From Flaccisagitta enflata (Eukaryota; Chaetognatha; Sagittoidea; Aphragmophora), in assembly GCA_965153355.1 (NCBI GenBank), contig OZ231128.1, forward strand, positions 51,646,001-51,710,000: DNA of 64,000 nucleotides. The letters are read 5' to 3'. The notes beneath the pieces were generated by a model. It had not been told where the DNA came from. It did no database searches and worked only from the letters and a program-made list of their open reading frames with translations. Made by a program: the position numbers and the translations under genes. Of this stretch, positions 35,045 to 46,283 are shown piece by piece (the first letter of the stretch is position 1; the number at the start of each line of letters is the position of its first letter).

Positions 35045-36068
35045 TAACCACTTCAACTCGGTGGTAAAGACATTGAGTGGGTGAAAAAGTGGCCATATCT
35101 CGGCGTCACTCTTGAGACTCACACTTCTTTCAACTGCAACATAGATGAAAAAGTGAAATCTTTTTATCGCTGTGCCAATGGCATCCTCAGAATTGATGGC
35201 CGATCAAGTGAGACAGTCATGCTCCAATTGCTGGAATCTCACTGCCTTTCTACAGGGTGTATCATGCCAAATTAGATATAACGATGGTATTCTGCTTCTA
35301 TAAGTGTAAAGGAAAATTTGAAAAAAGATTCAAAGAGCACATGAGCTCCGGTTTTTTGTGTAAAAATTTCATGGGTCTGGGTCAAATATTCTACCCACAA
35401 CATCAATTTGAAAAAAATTGAACATTTAGAGGAGAAGTATTTTGGGCATGATTTTGATTCTGAAAGTTTTTTTTTAATTGCTCTCATTTCTAAACGGCTT
35501 AAGTTACAGATGCCAGATTGGTCCCAAAATCAAGCTTATCAAATTTTCTTTAATTTGAGACCAATCTGCCATATGTGGCTCAAGCCATTTAGAAATGAGA
35601 GCAATTTAAAGAAAAACTTTCAGCATCAAAATCATGTCCAAAAAGCTTCTCCTCTAAATGCTCAGTTCACTTCAAATTGATATTGTGGCTAGAATATTTG
35701 ACCCAGACCCATGAAATTTTTACACAAAAAACCGGAGCTTATGTGCTCTTTGAATCTTTTTTCAGAACTATTTTTGCACTTTTAGAAGCAGAATACCATC
35801 GTTTTCTTATATCTAATTTGGCATGATACACCCTGTATCCTAACTTACGCGATAGAAGTCATTCACGTTGCCAATCGGGATGAGCGGAGGCGCCTGAGAG
35901 TTGCATATAACTCTCTCTTCAGCAGGATCTTCAACTATCGGAATTGGGAGTCTGTTGGAATTGGGAGTCTGTTACAGATCTCCAACATGCTTTGCATCGT
36001 CCTACGTGGAAAGAGCTAACTGAAAAGCGTCAGAGGAAATTTTACGAACGTATTACCCAAACGGAATT
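35045..36068 (+). pseudogene. LINE ORF2 C-terminal fragment, split by a MITE
   Basis: 35052-35252 encodes GKDIEWVKKWPYLGVTL and on to LQLLESHCL (thumb region of a CR1/Jockey-type reverse transcriptase). After the MITE (35253-35835) the same protein resumes at 35837 with ILTYAIEVIHVANRDERRRL. A 17-bp tandem duplication of GGAATTGGGAGTCTGTT (about 35939-35972), absent from the left-arm copy, shifts the frame. The 3' side is cut by the hairpin-ended element at 36069. Confidence 0.75.
35253..35835. mobile_element. Palindromic MITE, complete, ~583 bp, TA target duplication
   Basis: Begins CAGGGTGTATCATGCC after TA and ends GGCATGATACACCCTG before TA. The two halves are reverse complements throughout, so a transcript would fold into a ~280-bp hairpin. 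TIR start and TA duplication fit Tc1/mariner-type mobilisation. It interrupts the LINE reading frame exactly, which proves insertion. Confidence 0.9.
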
Positions 36069-36660
36069 TTTTAGTCGCGTGCACGCGACTCTATAACCTG
36101 CTCTGTCGGTCCGTCGGTCCGTCTGTCCGTCCGTAACACTTTGCTTGTGCGTTTTACGTCATTACAGGTGTGGGTATTTTATGTCATTTTCTTGCAAAGT
36201 TAATTTTAGTCACTTAAGTTATTTTGAGTCATTTTCTTGTTGTTTTTGGTCATTTTTGGTTGCTTTTAGTCATTCTTGGTCATTTTTGATCATTTATGTC
36301 ACTTTGTTCATTTAAGTCATTTGTGTCATTTATGGTTACTTAAAATAGTTTTAAGTTTTTTAAGTCATTTTGAACATTTCCCAGGTCATTTTTGGTCATT
36401 TAATATAGTTTCTTGGTTTTTTGCTTTTTGGTTTGTGGCTTTTGGTTTTTGGTTTTTGTTTTTGTTTTTTGGTTTTGGGTTTTTTTTCTTTCTTTTTTTT
36501 TTTGGTCATTTATGTTTTTTGGTATGTTATGGTCATTTATGTTTTTTGGTATGTTTTTGTCATATATGTCATTTCAAGTCTGCTGGTTTAAGTCTGCTGG
36601 TTTAAGTCTACTGGTTTGAGTCTGCTGTTTTAAGTCTGCTGGTTTGAGTCTGCTGATTTA
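35281..36660 (+). repeat. Right arm of the 1.4-kb inverted duplication
   Basis: Partner of 32527-33893. Spacer between arms is about 1.39 kb. The outer edge is inside the tandem core of the element at 36070. Confidence 0.9.
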
Positions 36661-37996
36661 AGTCCGCTGGTTTAAGTCCACTGGTTTAAGTCCGCTGGTA
36701 TAAGTCCGCTGGTTTAAGTTGGCTGGTTTAGGTCGGCTGGTTTAAGTCAGCTGATTTAGGTCTGCTGGTTAAAGTCTGCTGGTTTAGGTCTGCTGGTTTA
36801 GGTCTGCTGGTTTAAGTCTGCTGGTTAAAGTCTGCTGGTTAAAGTCGGCTGGTTTAAGTTGGCTGGTTTAAGTCAGCTGGTTTATGTTGGCTGGTTTAAG
36901 TTGGCTGGTTTAAGTCAGCTGGTTCATGTCTGCTGGTTTAAGTCTTCTGGTTTAAGTCTGTTGGTTTAAGTCTGCAGGTTTAAGTCTGCTGGTTAAAGTC
37001 TGCTGGTTTAAGTCTGCTGGTTTAAATCTGCTGGTTAAAGTCTGCTGGTTTAAGTCTGCTGGTTTAGATCTGCTGTTTAAGTCTGCTGTTTAAGTCTGCT
37101 GGTTAAGTCCTAGTTGTTTAAGTCTGCTGGTTTAAGTCTGCTGGGTTTAAGTCTGCTGGGTTTAAGTCTACTGTTTGGGTTTAGGTTCAAGTCAGACTTA
37201 AGTCTGGCTTTGGTTATTGTTTAAATGTGGCTGTTTAAGTTGCTGCTTGTTGGCTGGTTTGGGTCAGCTGGTTTTTAAGCTCCTGTTGAAGTCTGTTGGT
37301 TTAAGTCTGTTGGTTTAAGTCTGCTGGTTTAAGTCTGCTGGTTAAAGTCCGCTGGTTTAAGTCTGCTGGTTTAAATCTGCTGGTTAAAGTCTGCTGGTTT
37401 AAGTCTGCTGGTTTAGATCTGCTGGTTTAAGTCTGCTGGTTTGTTTCTGCTGGCTTTGGGTCAGAGTCTGGCTGTGGACTTTGCGTCTGTTTAAGTCTGG
37501 TTTAAGTCTGGCTTAAGTCTGGTTTAAGTCTGGCTTAAGGCTTGCTCCAAGTCTGATTAAGTCTGTCAGAGGTCTGGTTTGTGTCTGTTTTGAGTCTGTT
37601 TTGAGTCAGGTTTAAGTCTGGTTTGAGTCTGGCTTGAGTCTGGTTTAAGTCTGGTTGAAGTCTGGTTAAAGTCTGGTTTAAGTCTGGTTCTGGTTCATGT
37701 CTGATTTGTGTCCGGTTTAGGTCTGGTTTAGATCTGGTTTATGTCTGGTTTATGTCTGGTTTAGGTATTGTTTAGGTCTGGTTTTGGTCTGGTTTAGGTC
37801 TGGTTTAATTCTGGTTTGAGTCTGGTTTGAGCCTGGTTTGGTTCTGGTTTAAGTCTGGTTTGAGTCTGGTTTGAGTCTGGTTTGGTTCTGGTTTGGGTCT
37901 GGTTTAAGTCTGATTTTTGATAAAAAGATAAAATAAGGAGTCAGGTCAATTCAGTCATTTTTGTCCTGCTTGCGACTTATAGGTGTTGGCCTTGTT
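36070..37996 (+). mobile_element. Hairpin-ended element with a long minisatellite core (1.9 kb)
   Basis: T6, hairpin AGTCGCGTGCACGCGACT (36073-36090), CTATAACCTGCTCTGTC, GGTCCGTCGGTCCGTC, TAACACTTTGCTT. The core passes from AAGTCATTTT-like decamers to about 60 units of GGTTTAAGTCTGCT (36560-37450), then to GGTTTAAGTCT 11-mers. Far end TTGCGACTTATAGGTG and TTGGCCTTGTT. Longest copy in the window. Confidence 0.9.
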
Positions 37997-38137
37997 CAAT
38001 CCATCATTTAGTTTGTCTTTTTGATGTTTGATTCCTTCATCTTTGTTTTGTTTTTATTTGCCTTGTTTTGATCCGCTTCATGTACTTTCATGTGAATAAA
38101 CTTGATATAAACCTACTAGAATGAAGAATAGCAGCCC

Positions 38138-38222
38138 AAAGGCGGTAAGTGGTCAGCGGTACCCGTGCCCTGCTTGAGTAGTATGTAATTTAGGTTGAGG
38201 GAGAGCAGGGCAGCGGCAAAGG
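38138..38222 (+). repeat. GGTCAGCGGTACC module
   Basis: GTGGTCAGCGGTACCCGTGC, then GCAGGGCAGCGGC 50 bp later; parts pair as a hairpin (CCCTGCTT with GAGCAGGG). Confidence 0.65.
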
Positions 38223-38475
38223 TCGAGCTACAACTATAGATTTTTCATTACTGCTGTTGAAAAACGATATTAAATCCCTATCTTTGGTATTAGTTAATCT
38301 ATTCCCAGTATATTCCACATCAATTTCCATATTTACCCCCAATTTGGTTGCTAATTCTAAACTTGATCATTTATTGACAACTAGCTTTCAGCACCTGAGT
38401 ATAACTGTTTCAATAACGTTGAATGAATTTTGAAAACCATCCTATCTAACAATTCAAACAAAATCCATGGGCAAA
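38223..38475. other. No gene seen
   Basis: AT-rich non-coding sequence. Confidence 0.4.
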
Positions 38476-38710
38476 TTACTATCTTGCTAATAAATATATC
38501 ACCATCTGACAAGAAGCATCAACTTTGGAAGAAAATTGCTTCTAAATAAATAAAAATACAATTACCAGACTGGTCGCATTTCAAAGTTTTCAAACAAATG
38601 TTTAAAATGAGTCCAATCTGGTAATTGTAGTTTTATTTGTTTAGGAGCAACAATTTTTCAAAGTTGATGCTTCTTTTCAGATGGTGACATATTTATTAGC
38701 AAGATAGTAA
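38476..38710. mobile_element. Palindromic MITE, CTATCTTGCTAATAAATAT termini, ~235 bp
   Basis: TTACTATCTTGCTAATAAAT at the left and ATTTATTAGCAAGATAGTAA at the right. The halves are reverse complements with a short centre near 38590. Its termini match the larger element at 14353-14945. Confidence 0.85.
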
Positions 38711-38964
38711 ACAACTTTTCATAAGATATTTAGTTATGAAATTCACATTTGACTAATCATCTTTAGACTTGGAAGATTTCGGAGGTTGATTAGGTTTTTG
38801 TGGTAATTTTGCCGTGATTTGCATGGGAAATGTTTTCACAATTTTTGATCCTATTCAATTTAGCATAAAGCAATTTAGATAATAGTTCTGCATATTGCTA
38901 ATTGTTGCTGTTTAGATTTGACAGTCATCTGATCTTTTTTCAACAATTGTGGGACAGGTGTTAG

Positions 38965-39061
38965 CCAGAGGAGGAAGGAGGCTGATAATGTCTAAAGAGC
39001 TTTTTTAGGGTACGACTATTTTCTTTGAAACAAATTCTACCACTTAGTTTTGATTTTATAA
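38965..39061. repeat. Second copy of the 95-bp segment of 13015-13110
   Basis: Same string with one substitution in GGGTACRACTATTTTC. No GAT array accompanies it here. Confidence 0.9.
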
Positions 39062-39950
39062 CACCCATTGCGAAATGCAGAATTGTTCAACACTAGTCAA
39101 ATCAGAACCCATTGGGAAATGCAGAATGGTTTGACACAGTCAAATAAGAAGGAATAAGAAATGACTGATAGATATAAAACATATTATGATTGAGCCAATC
39201 AGATATGTTATGATGGAATCATTCGGAATACCAATTTAGTCTATCAAGTAAGATTGGGGCTGTTGTGTTTTGGCTGAGGAGTATGTAGCCAGCTCTGGAA
39301 CTTTAATCTCATTTGCATATTGTGGCAATCCATGTTTCCATTAATAACTTAGTTGTATCTTGATGAATTGTTGTGTGACTTGGTACCCGTATACTGTAGA
39401 CATAGGAGATTAGCTCAATGATGTTATTTTATGGGATTTCCATCTCACATGGTCGTTAGGTGGTGTTAATGGTCTTAACCTTTGAGGATCTTTCCATATC
39501 TTCATGGATGATATGGTTCAAGGAAAATCCTCAATTAGTATGCTGTTGGCTTTACAAGATTCCCTGCCATGCTTTTGGTATACTCTGCCTGCAGCTTCCA
39601 GAGGCTAGTTCCTCATGCCCAACTCTCTGACAGAGTGAGAGATAGATGAGCCTTTTGAGGTACCTATCATCTATCCACACTGGTGAGCATGGCAGGTGTT
39701 GAACTGTTAGAATCTCCTCAAGTCAATTTAGAAGGCTGCCAGCAGCAGGGGTGTCTCCCCAAATGGTATGAAATCCTGTGGAAAAAAAAGAGCCATATAG
39801 GTGTCTACGGACGAATTGAATGCTGAGCTTGGTATGTAATGTGACCTCGAGTGAGCGATACCCTGCAGAAAGTGCTGGCTATTGGCCCGGGCAACTCCTG
39901 CAGCGTGAAAGGAACAAAACACTAATCAAAATGACTAATTTGGAATATTC
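39062..39950. other. No convincing gene
   Basis: Two TTCATAACACC/CCCATTGSGAAATGCAGAAT near-duplicates (39062-39140). A minus-strand frame at 39728-39922 ends in GETPLLLAA, which recalls an ankyrin repeat, but it is too short to support. Confidence 0.4.
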
Positions 39951-39954
39951 ATTT

Positions 39955-42900
39955 CGACCCTACCCTATAAAGTAGGGTTCAAAAGAACTAATAAGATGGA
40001 ATCTTTTGAATAAAACAATTTGGAGTGAATCATTTGGATTAAAGCGTTTGGAATAATCATTTTGATTGAAGTGTTTTGATGGAATCATTTGGATTGAAGT
40101 GTTTGGAGGGAATCTTTCGGATTGAAGTGTTTGGAGGGAATCATTTGGATTGAACCGTTTGGAGAGAATCATTTGGATTGAAGTGTTTGGAGGGAATTGT
40201 TTGGATTGAAGTGTTTGGAGGGAACTGTCTCTTTTGATTAAAATTATTTGGGTTGAGGTAGTGGAGAGAACTCCTTGGATTGAAGTGTTTGGAGGGAATC
40301 CTTTAGTTGAAGTGTTTGGTGGGAATCATTTCTGTTTTGAGGTCATTTAGATCTGAGTGTTTTGAAGAAGTCATTTCAATTTGAGTGTTTCAAAGGAGAT
40401 ATTTCGATTTGAGTGTTTAAAAATAGTCATTTTGATTTGAGTGTTTAAAAGTAGTCATTTCCATTTGAGTGTTTCGAAGGAGTCATTTCGATTTGAGTGT
40501 TTTGAAGGAGTAAAGTTCATTTGAACCCTACCTTATAGGGTAGGGTCGAAATGAATATTTTGAACAAATCATTTCAATTTGAAAGTTTTGAAGGAGTCAT
40601 TTCGATTTGAGTGTTTCGAAGGAGTAAAGTTCATTTGAACCCTACCTTATAGGGTAGGGTCGAAATGAATATTTTGACCAAATCATTTTAATTTGAGTGT
40701 TTCGAAGCAGTGAATTTGATTAGGGTGTTTTGAAGGAGCCATTTCAATTAAAGTGCTTGAAGGAATCTGCCTATTTGTTGTTTCAAGGAGTCATTTTGAT
40801 TTGAGTGTTCATAACAAATCATTTCAATCTTACTGTTTTGAGGGAGTCATTTAGGGTCGAAATGAATATTTCAAACAAATCATTTTAATTTGAATGTTTC
40901 AAAGGAGTCATTTTGATTTGAGTATTTCAAACAAATCACTTAAATTTTAATGTTTTAAAGGAGTCATTTCGATTTGAGTGTTTCGAAGGAGTAAAGTTCA
41001 TTTGAACCCTACCTTATAGGGTAGGGTCGAAATGAATATTTCAAACAAATCATTCTAATTTGAATGTTTCAAAGGAGTCATTTCGATTTGAGTGTTTGGA
41101 GGGAGTAAAGTTCATTTGAACCCTACCTTATAGGGTAGAGTCAAAATGAATATTTCGAACGAATCATTGTAATTTGAATGTTTCCAAGAAGTTATTTCGA
41201 TTTTAGTGTTTCAAAGGAGTCATTTCGATTTGGGTGTTTTGAAGGAGCCATTTCAATTCATTTGAAGTTCATTTAAACCCTACCCTATAGGGTAGGGTTG
41301 AAATGAATATTTCGAACAAATCATTTCAATTTGAGTGTTTCGAAGCAGTCATTTTGATTTGGGGGTTTTGAAGGAATCATTTCAATTTTGGTGTTATGAA
41401 GGAGTCATTTCGATTTGAGTGTTTTGAAGGAGTAAAATTCATTTGAACCACACCTTATAGGGTAGGGTCAAAATGAATATCTCAAACGAATCATTTCAAT
41501 TTGAGTGTTTTGAAGGAGTCATTTCAATTTTAGTGTTTCGAAGGAGTCATTTCGATTTTAGTGTTTCGAAGGAGTCATTCTGATTTGAGTGTTTATAACA
41601 AATCATTTCAATTTGAATGTTTTGAAGGAGTCATTTCGATTTAAGGGTTTCGAAGGAGTAAAGTTCATTTGAAACCTACCTTATAGGGTAGGGTCGAAAT
41701 GAATATTTCGAACAAATCATTTCAATTTGAGTGTTTCAAAGAAGTAGTTTTGATTTGAGTGTTTCGAAAAAGTGAAATTCATTTGAACCCTACCTCATAG
41801 GGTAGGGTCGTAATGAATATCTTGAACGAATTATTTCAATTTGAGTTTTTCAAATGAGTCATTTCGATTTGAGTTTTTCAAAGGAGTCATTTCGATTTGA
41901 GTGTTTCAAAGGAGTCATTTCGATTCGAGTATTTATAACAAATCATTTCAATTTAAGTGTTTCGAAGGAGTCATTTCGATTGGAGTGTTTCGAAGGAGTC
42001 ATTTCAATTTGAGTGTTTCAATGGTGTCATTTCAATTTGAGTGTTTCAAAGGAGTCATTTTGATTTGAGTATTTCAAACCAATCATTTCAATTTGAATGT
42101 TTCGAAGGAGTCATTTCGATTTGGGTGTTTTGAAGGAGCCATTTCAATTCATTTGAAGTTCATTTAAACCCTACCCTTTAGGGTAGTGTCAAAATGAATA
42201 TTTCGAACAAATCATTTCAATTTGAGTGTTTCAAAGGAGTAGTTTTGATTTGAGTGTTTCGAAAAAGTGAAGTTCATTTGAACCCTACCTTATAGGGTAG
42301 GGTCGAAATGAATATTTCAAACAAATCATTTCAGTCTGAAGGCTTCAAAGGAGTCATTTCGACTTGAGTGTTTTGAAGGAGCTACTTTGATTTGAGTGTC
42401 TCAAAGAGTCATTTCAATTTTGAAGTGTTCTCATGAGCTACTTCAATTTAGTGTTTCGATGAGTATAAAAGTTCATTTGAATCACCTTTTATAGGGTAGG
42501 GTCAATGAATATTTTGAACATATCATTTCAATCTGAGTGTTTGACCCTACCTTATCGAAATGAATATTTCGAACAAATCATTGTAATTTGAATGTTTCAA
42601 AGCAGTAATTTCAATGTGAAAGTTTCCAAGGAGTCATTTCGATTGGAGTGTTTCGAAGGAGTAAAGTTTATTTGAACCCCACCCTATAGGGTAGGGTCAA
42701 AATGAATATTTTGAACTAATTATTCCAATTTGAGTGTTTTGAAGCAATCATTTTGATTTGGGGGTTTTAAAGGAATCATTTCAATTTTAGTGTTTCAATG
42801 GAGTCATTTCAATTTGAGTGTTTGGAAGGAGTAAAGTTCATTTGAACCCTACCTTATAGAGAAGGGTCGAAATGAATATTTCAAACAAATCATTTCAGTC

Positions 42901-43840
42901 TGAATGTTTCAAAGGAGTCATTTCGATTTTAGTGTTTCAAAGAAGTCATTTCGATTTGAGTGATTTGAAGGGAGTCATTTCGATTTGAGTGATTTGAAGG
43001 GAGTCATTTCGATTTGAGTGATTTGAAGGGAGTCATTTCGATTTGAGTGATTTGAAGGAGTCATTTCGATTTGAGTGATTTGAAGGAGTCATTTCGATTT
43101 GAGTAATTTGAAGGAGTCATTTTGATTTGAGTGTTTCAAAGGAGTCATTTCAATTTGAGTGTTTTGAAGGAGTCTAACATGATTTGAGTTTTTCAAGGAG
43201 TCATTTCACTTGAATGTTTTACGAGTCATTTGATTTGAGGTTCTGTGCTGAGTCATTTTGATTTGAGTTCAAGGAGTAAAGTTCACTTGAACCCACTCAG
43301 GTAGGGTCAAAATGAATATTTGAAGGAGTCATTTCGATTTGAGTGTTTTGAAGGATTTATTTTGACTTGAGTGTTTCGAAGGAGCCATTTCGATCTGAGT
43401 GTTTTAAAGGAATCATTTCGATTTTGGTGTTTTGAAGGAGTCATTTCGATTTGAGTGTTTCGAAGAAGTAAAGTTCATTTGAACCCTTCCTTAAGGGGTA
43501 GGGTTAAAATGAATATTTGGAACAAATCATTTTAATTTGAGAATTTCAAAGCAGTCATTTTGATTTGGGTGTTTCGAAGGAGATATTTTTGAGTGTTTTG
43601 AAGAAATCATTTCGATTTTAGTGTTTCAAAGGAGTCATTTCGATTTGAGTGTTTGGAAGGAGTAAAGTTCATTTAAACCCTACCTTATAGGTTAGGGTTG
43701 AAATGAATATTTCGAATGAATCATTTCAATTTGTATGTTTCGAAGGAGTCATTTCGATTTTAGTGTTTTGGAAGAGTCATTTCGATTTTAGTGTTTCGAA
43801 GGAGTCATTTCAACTTGAGTGTTTTAGAGGAGTTTAAAAT
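39955..43840. repeat. 3.9-kb minisatellite with recurring hairpin units
   Basis: About 150 units of ~21 bp on the theme GGAGTCATTTCGATTTGAGT, punctuated about 17 times by a longer unit. In that unit TTCATTTGAACCCTACC and GGTAGGGTCGAAATGAA flank TTATA, forming a ~17-bp stem. Unit spacing between punctuations ranges from about 60 to 400 bp. Confidence 0.9.
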
Positions 43841-45540
43841 AACCATCCCTTCAAACAATCAAATCAGATTCATTTGAAATATTCACTCAGATCAAAAAGA
43901 TTAAATGAATCATTTGGAGGAGCATTTTGAAAGGAATGATGCTTTGGTGGAAATTCACTTCCACTGGCAAAAATTTGCCACTCATTGGCGAAAATTCGCG
44001 ACCCACTGGCAAAAATTCGCCACCCCTCAGCAAACATGGTCAAATTGATTTTGACTAATAATAAGACAACGTACACTCAGATTCAATTACTTCCTTTTTT
44101 TTAAGGTAGGGTTTAAATGATTTTTCTCAATGACATCCTTTCAAAACAATCAAATCAATTACATTTGGAATATTTATTAAGATCTCATCTCATAGAAAGG
44201 GAGGTCATATATATTCTCTCAAACATTCATTTGGATGGTTCATTTCATTGCTATCCTGTGGAAAAGGTTTGCTTCAAAGATTGCTGCAAAAATCATTTCA
44301 AATGGAGTAATCAATAAAATTGAAGCATTTTTATTCCAATTGTAATTTCTAAATGATAAATGATTAATCTGGCACCCACCAGCAAAAATTCGCCACATGC
44401 GGCTAAATTAATTCTGACAGAATGATAATACTCTCCGAACAATTTTTATAATGACCATCCCCTCAAACAATCAAATCAGATTCATTTGCAATATCAGATT
44501 CATTTGCAATATTCATTCAAATCAAAAAGATTAAATGAATCATTTTGAAAGGAATGATGCTTTGGTGGAAATTCACTTCCACTGGCAAAAATTTGCCACC
44601 CAGTGGCGAAAATTTGTCACCCAGTGGCGAAAATTCGCCACCCATTAGCAAAAATTCGCCACCCCCCAGCAAACATGGTCACATCGATTTTGACTCATAA
44701 TAAGACAACATACACTCAGATTCAATTACTTCCTGGCCTTTAAGGTGGGGTTCAAATGAATTTTCTAATCAAATCTGATTCATTTGAAATATTCATATAG
44801 ATCCTAACTCGTAGATTGAGGGTCATAAACATTCTCCAAAACATTCGTTTAAATTGTTCATTCCTTTGCTATCCTGGGGCAAGGGTTTAAATGATTGTTA
44901 CTCTATAAAAAGGTGTTCAAAAATATTCAAGTGGAAAAAATAAGGGTACTTAGCGTAACTCACTTCCACTGGCGACATTTTTTTGACAAAATGATAATAC
45001 TCTTCAAACAATGTTTAGAATGACCAACCCTTCAAACAATCAAATCAGATTCATTTGAAATATTCAGATCTTATCTCTTAGAAAGGGGATCAAATGTATT
45101 CTCTAAGACATCTGGATTATTCATTCATTTCTATCCTAAATGATTGCTACTCATTAAAGAGGTATTCAGATGAAATATAAAAAAAAACATCATTTTGGAA
45201 AAAGAATGGCACTTATGGGGAAAATCACTACCTATGGCAAAAATTCGTCACCCAGTGGCAAAAAGTTGTCACCTGGTGGCGAAAAGTTATCACCCAGTGG
45301 CAAAAATTAGTCACCTAGTGGCAAAAATTTCCCTCAGTGGTGAAAATTCGCCGACCACTGGCAAAAATTCACCACATGGTCAAATCGGTTTTGACTGAAT
45401 TATTATACTCTCCTGACACTCATATTCATCTAGGTCCTAACCTGAAGGGTGGGGTTCAAATAGATTTACTAAATGATTATCCTTCAAAACAATCAAATCT
45501 GATTCATTTGGAATATTCATTTAGATACTATCTCATTCAA
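43841..45540. repeat. Three to four ~550-bp tandem units with GCGAAAATTCGC arrays
   Basis: Each unit has ACAATCAAATCAGATTCATT, then (in most) TTCACTTCCACTGGC, several CACTGGCGAAAATTCGCCAC units of about 20 bp, and a TAATAAGACAACRTACACTC block. Copies begin near 43843, 44450, 45010 and 45480 and become more divergent rightward. Confidence 0.8.
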
Positions 45541-45584
45541 GAGTCGCTAAGTGTTGACTAACAAGTTTATTTGACCAATGGCGC

Positions 45585-45690
45585 ATGTGTCGCAAATTTC
45601 AGAAAAAAATGACTTGGATGGATGGACTGACCAACAGATAGACCACAAGTGGCTTATGGAGTGGCGTAGCACGTCTTGAAGACCTATAAT
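45585..45690 (-). mobile_element. Hairpin-ended element, decayed remnant
   Basis: GGATGGATGGACTGACC, TAGACCACAAGTGGCTTATG and a worn palindrome AGTGGCGTAGCACG at 45660. Confidence 0.35.
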
Positions 45691-46283
45691 TCGATTTCGG
45701 GTAACGGCTTGGCTAATGGATGTCTGTCTGCCCAACAGTCTAGTTGTCATGTGTCATGTCATCCATGTTGCGATCTTGCAAATTCGCACCTCCTAATAGT
45801 AATAGAGAAAATATAAAACCAATTTTCCAATTGAAAACAAATTCACTATCTAAATGATGTAAAATTTTGCAAATTATTGTATGGTCTTCAGTTCATTTTC
45901 AGCTTCAATAGTTTTGTTATCAAACTTCATCTTCAAATGTCCTAGTATGCTTGTTCATTTTTGTTTGTTTGCGATTTTTTTCCGTTGCTGGCAAATTGCC
46001 ATATTCATAAAAACATGGCCTTGGAATTTGATAGATGCCAAACATTGGAATAGGTACGACTACAAAATTGAATCAAGATGAAAGAAATTTGATGTCACGT
46101 TTTTTTCATCATTCTGCATTTTAATTTTCGTTAACCCTCCATATGCTAATGACCAGATCAGCTGCTGCTGCCGCTGCCATTGCTGCCCTAAAACTGTGTC
46201 ACCTCATTGGTTGGATGGTTATGTCAAACTTCCAATCAAATGTGGTGACTCTGTTTAACAGAGTTTAACAAACTAGGCAGGCT
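45691..46283. other. No gene seen
   Basis: AT-rich non-coding sequence; a GCTGCTGCTGCCGCTGCC patch at 46160. Confidence 0.4.

Noticed and set aside
39728-39922. Possible ankyrin repeat (GETPLLLAA) on the minus strand
   Set aside because: Only one short match; no second repeat, no splice sites.
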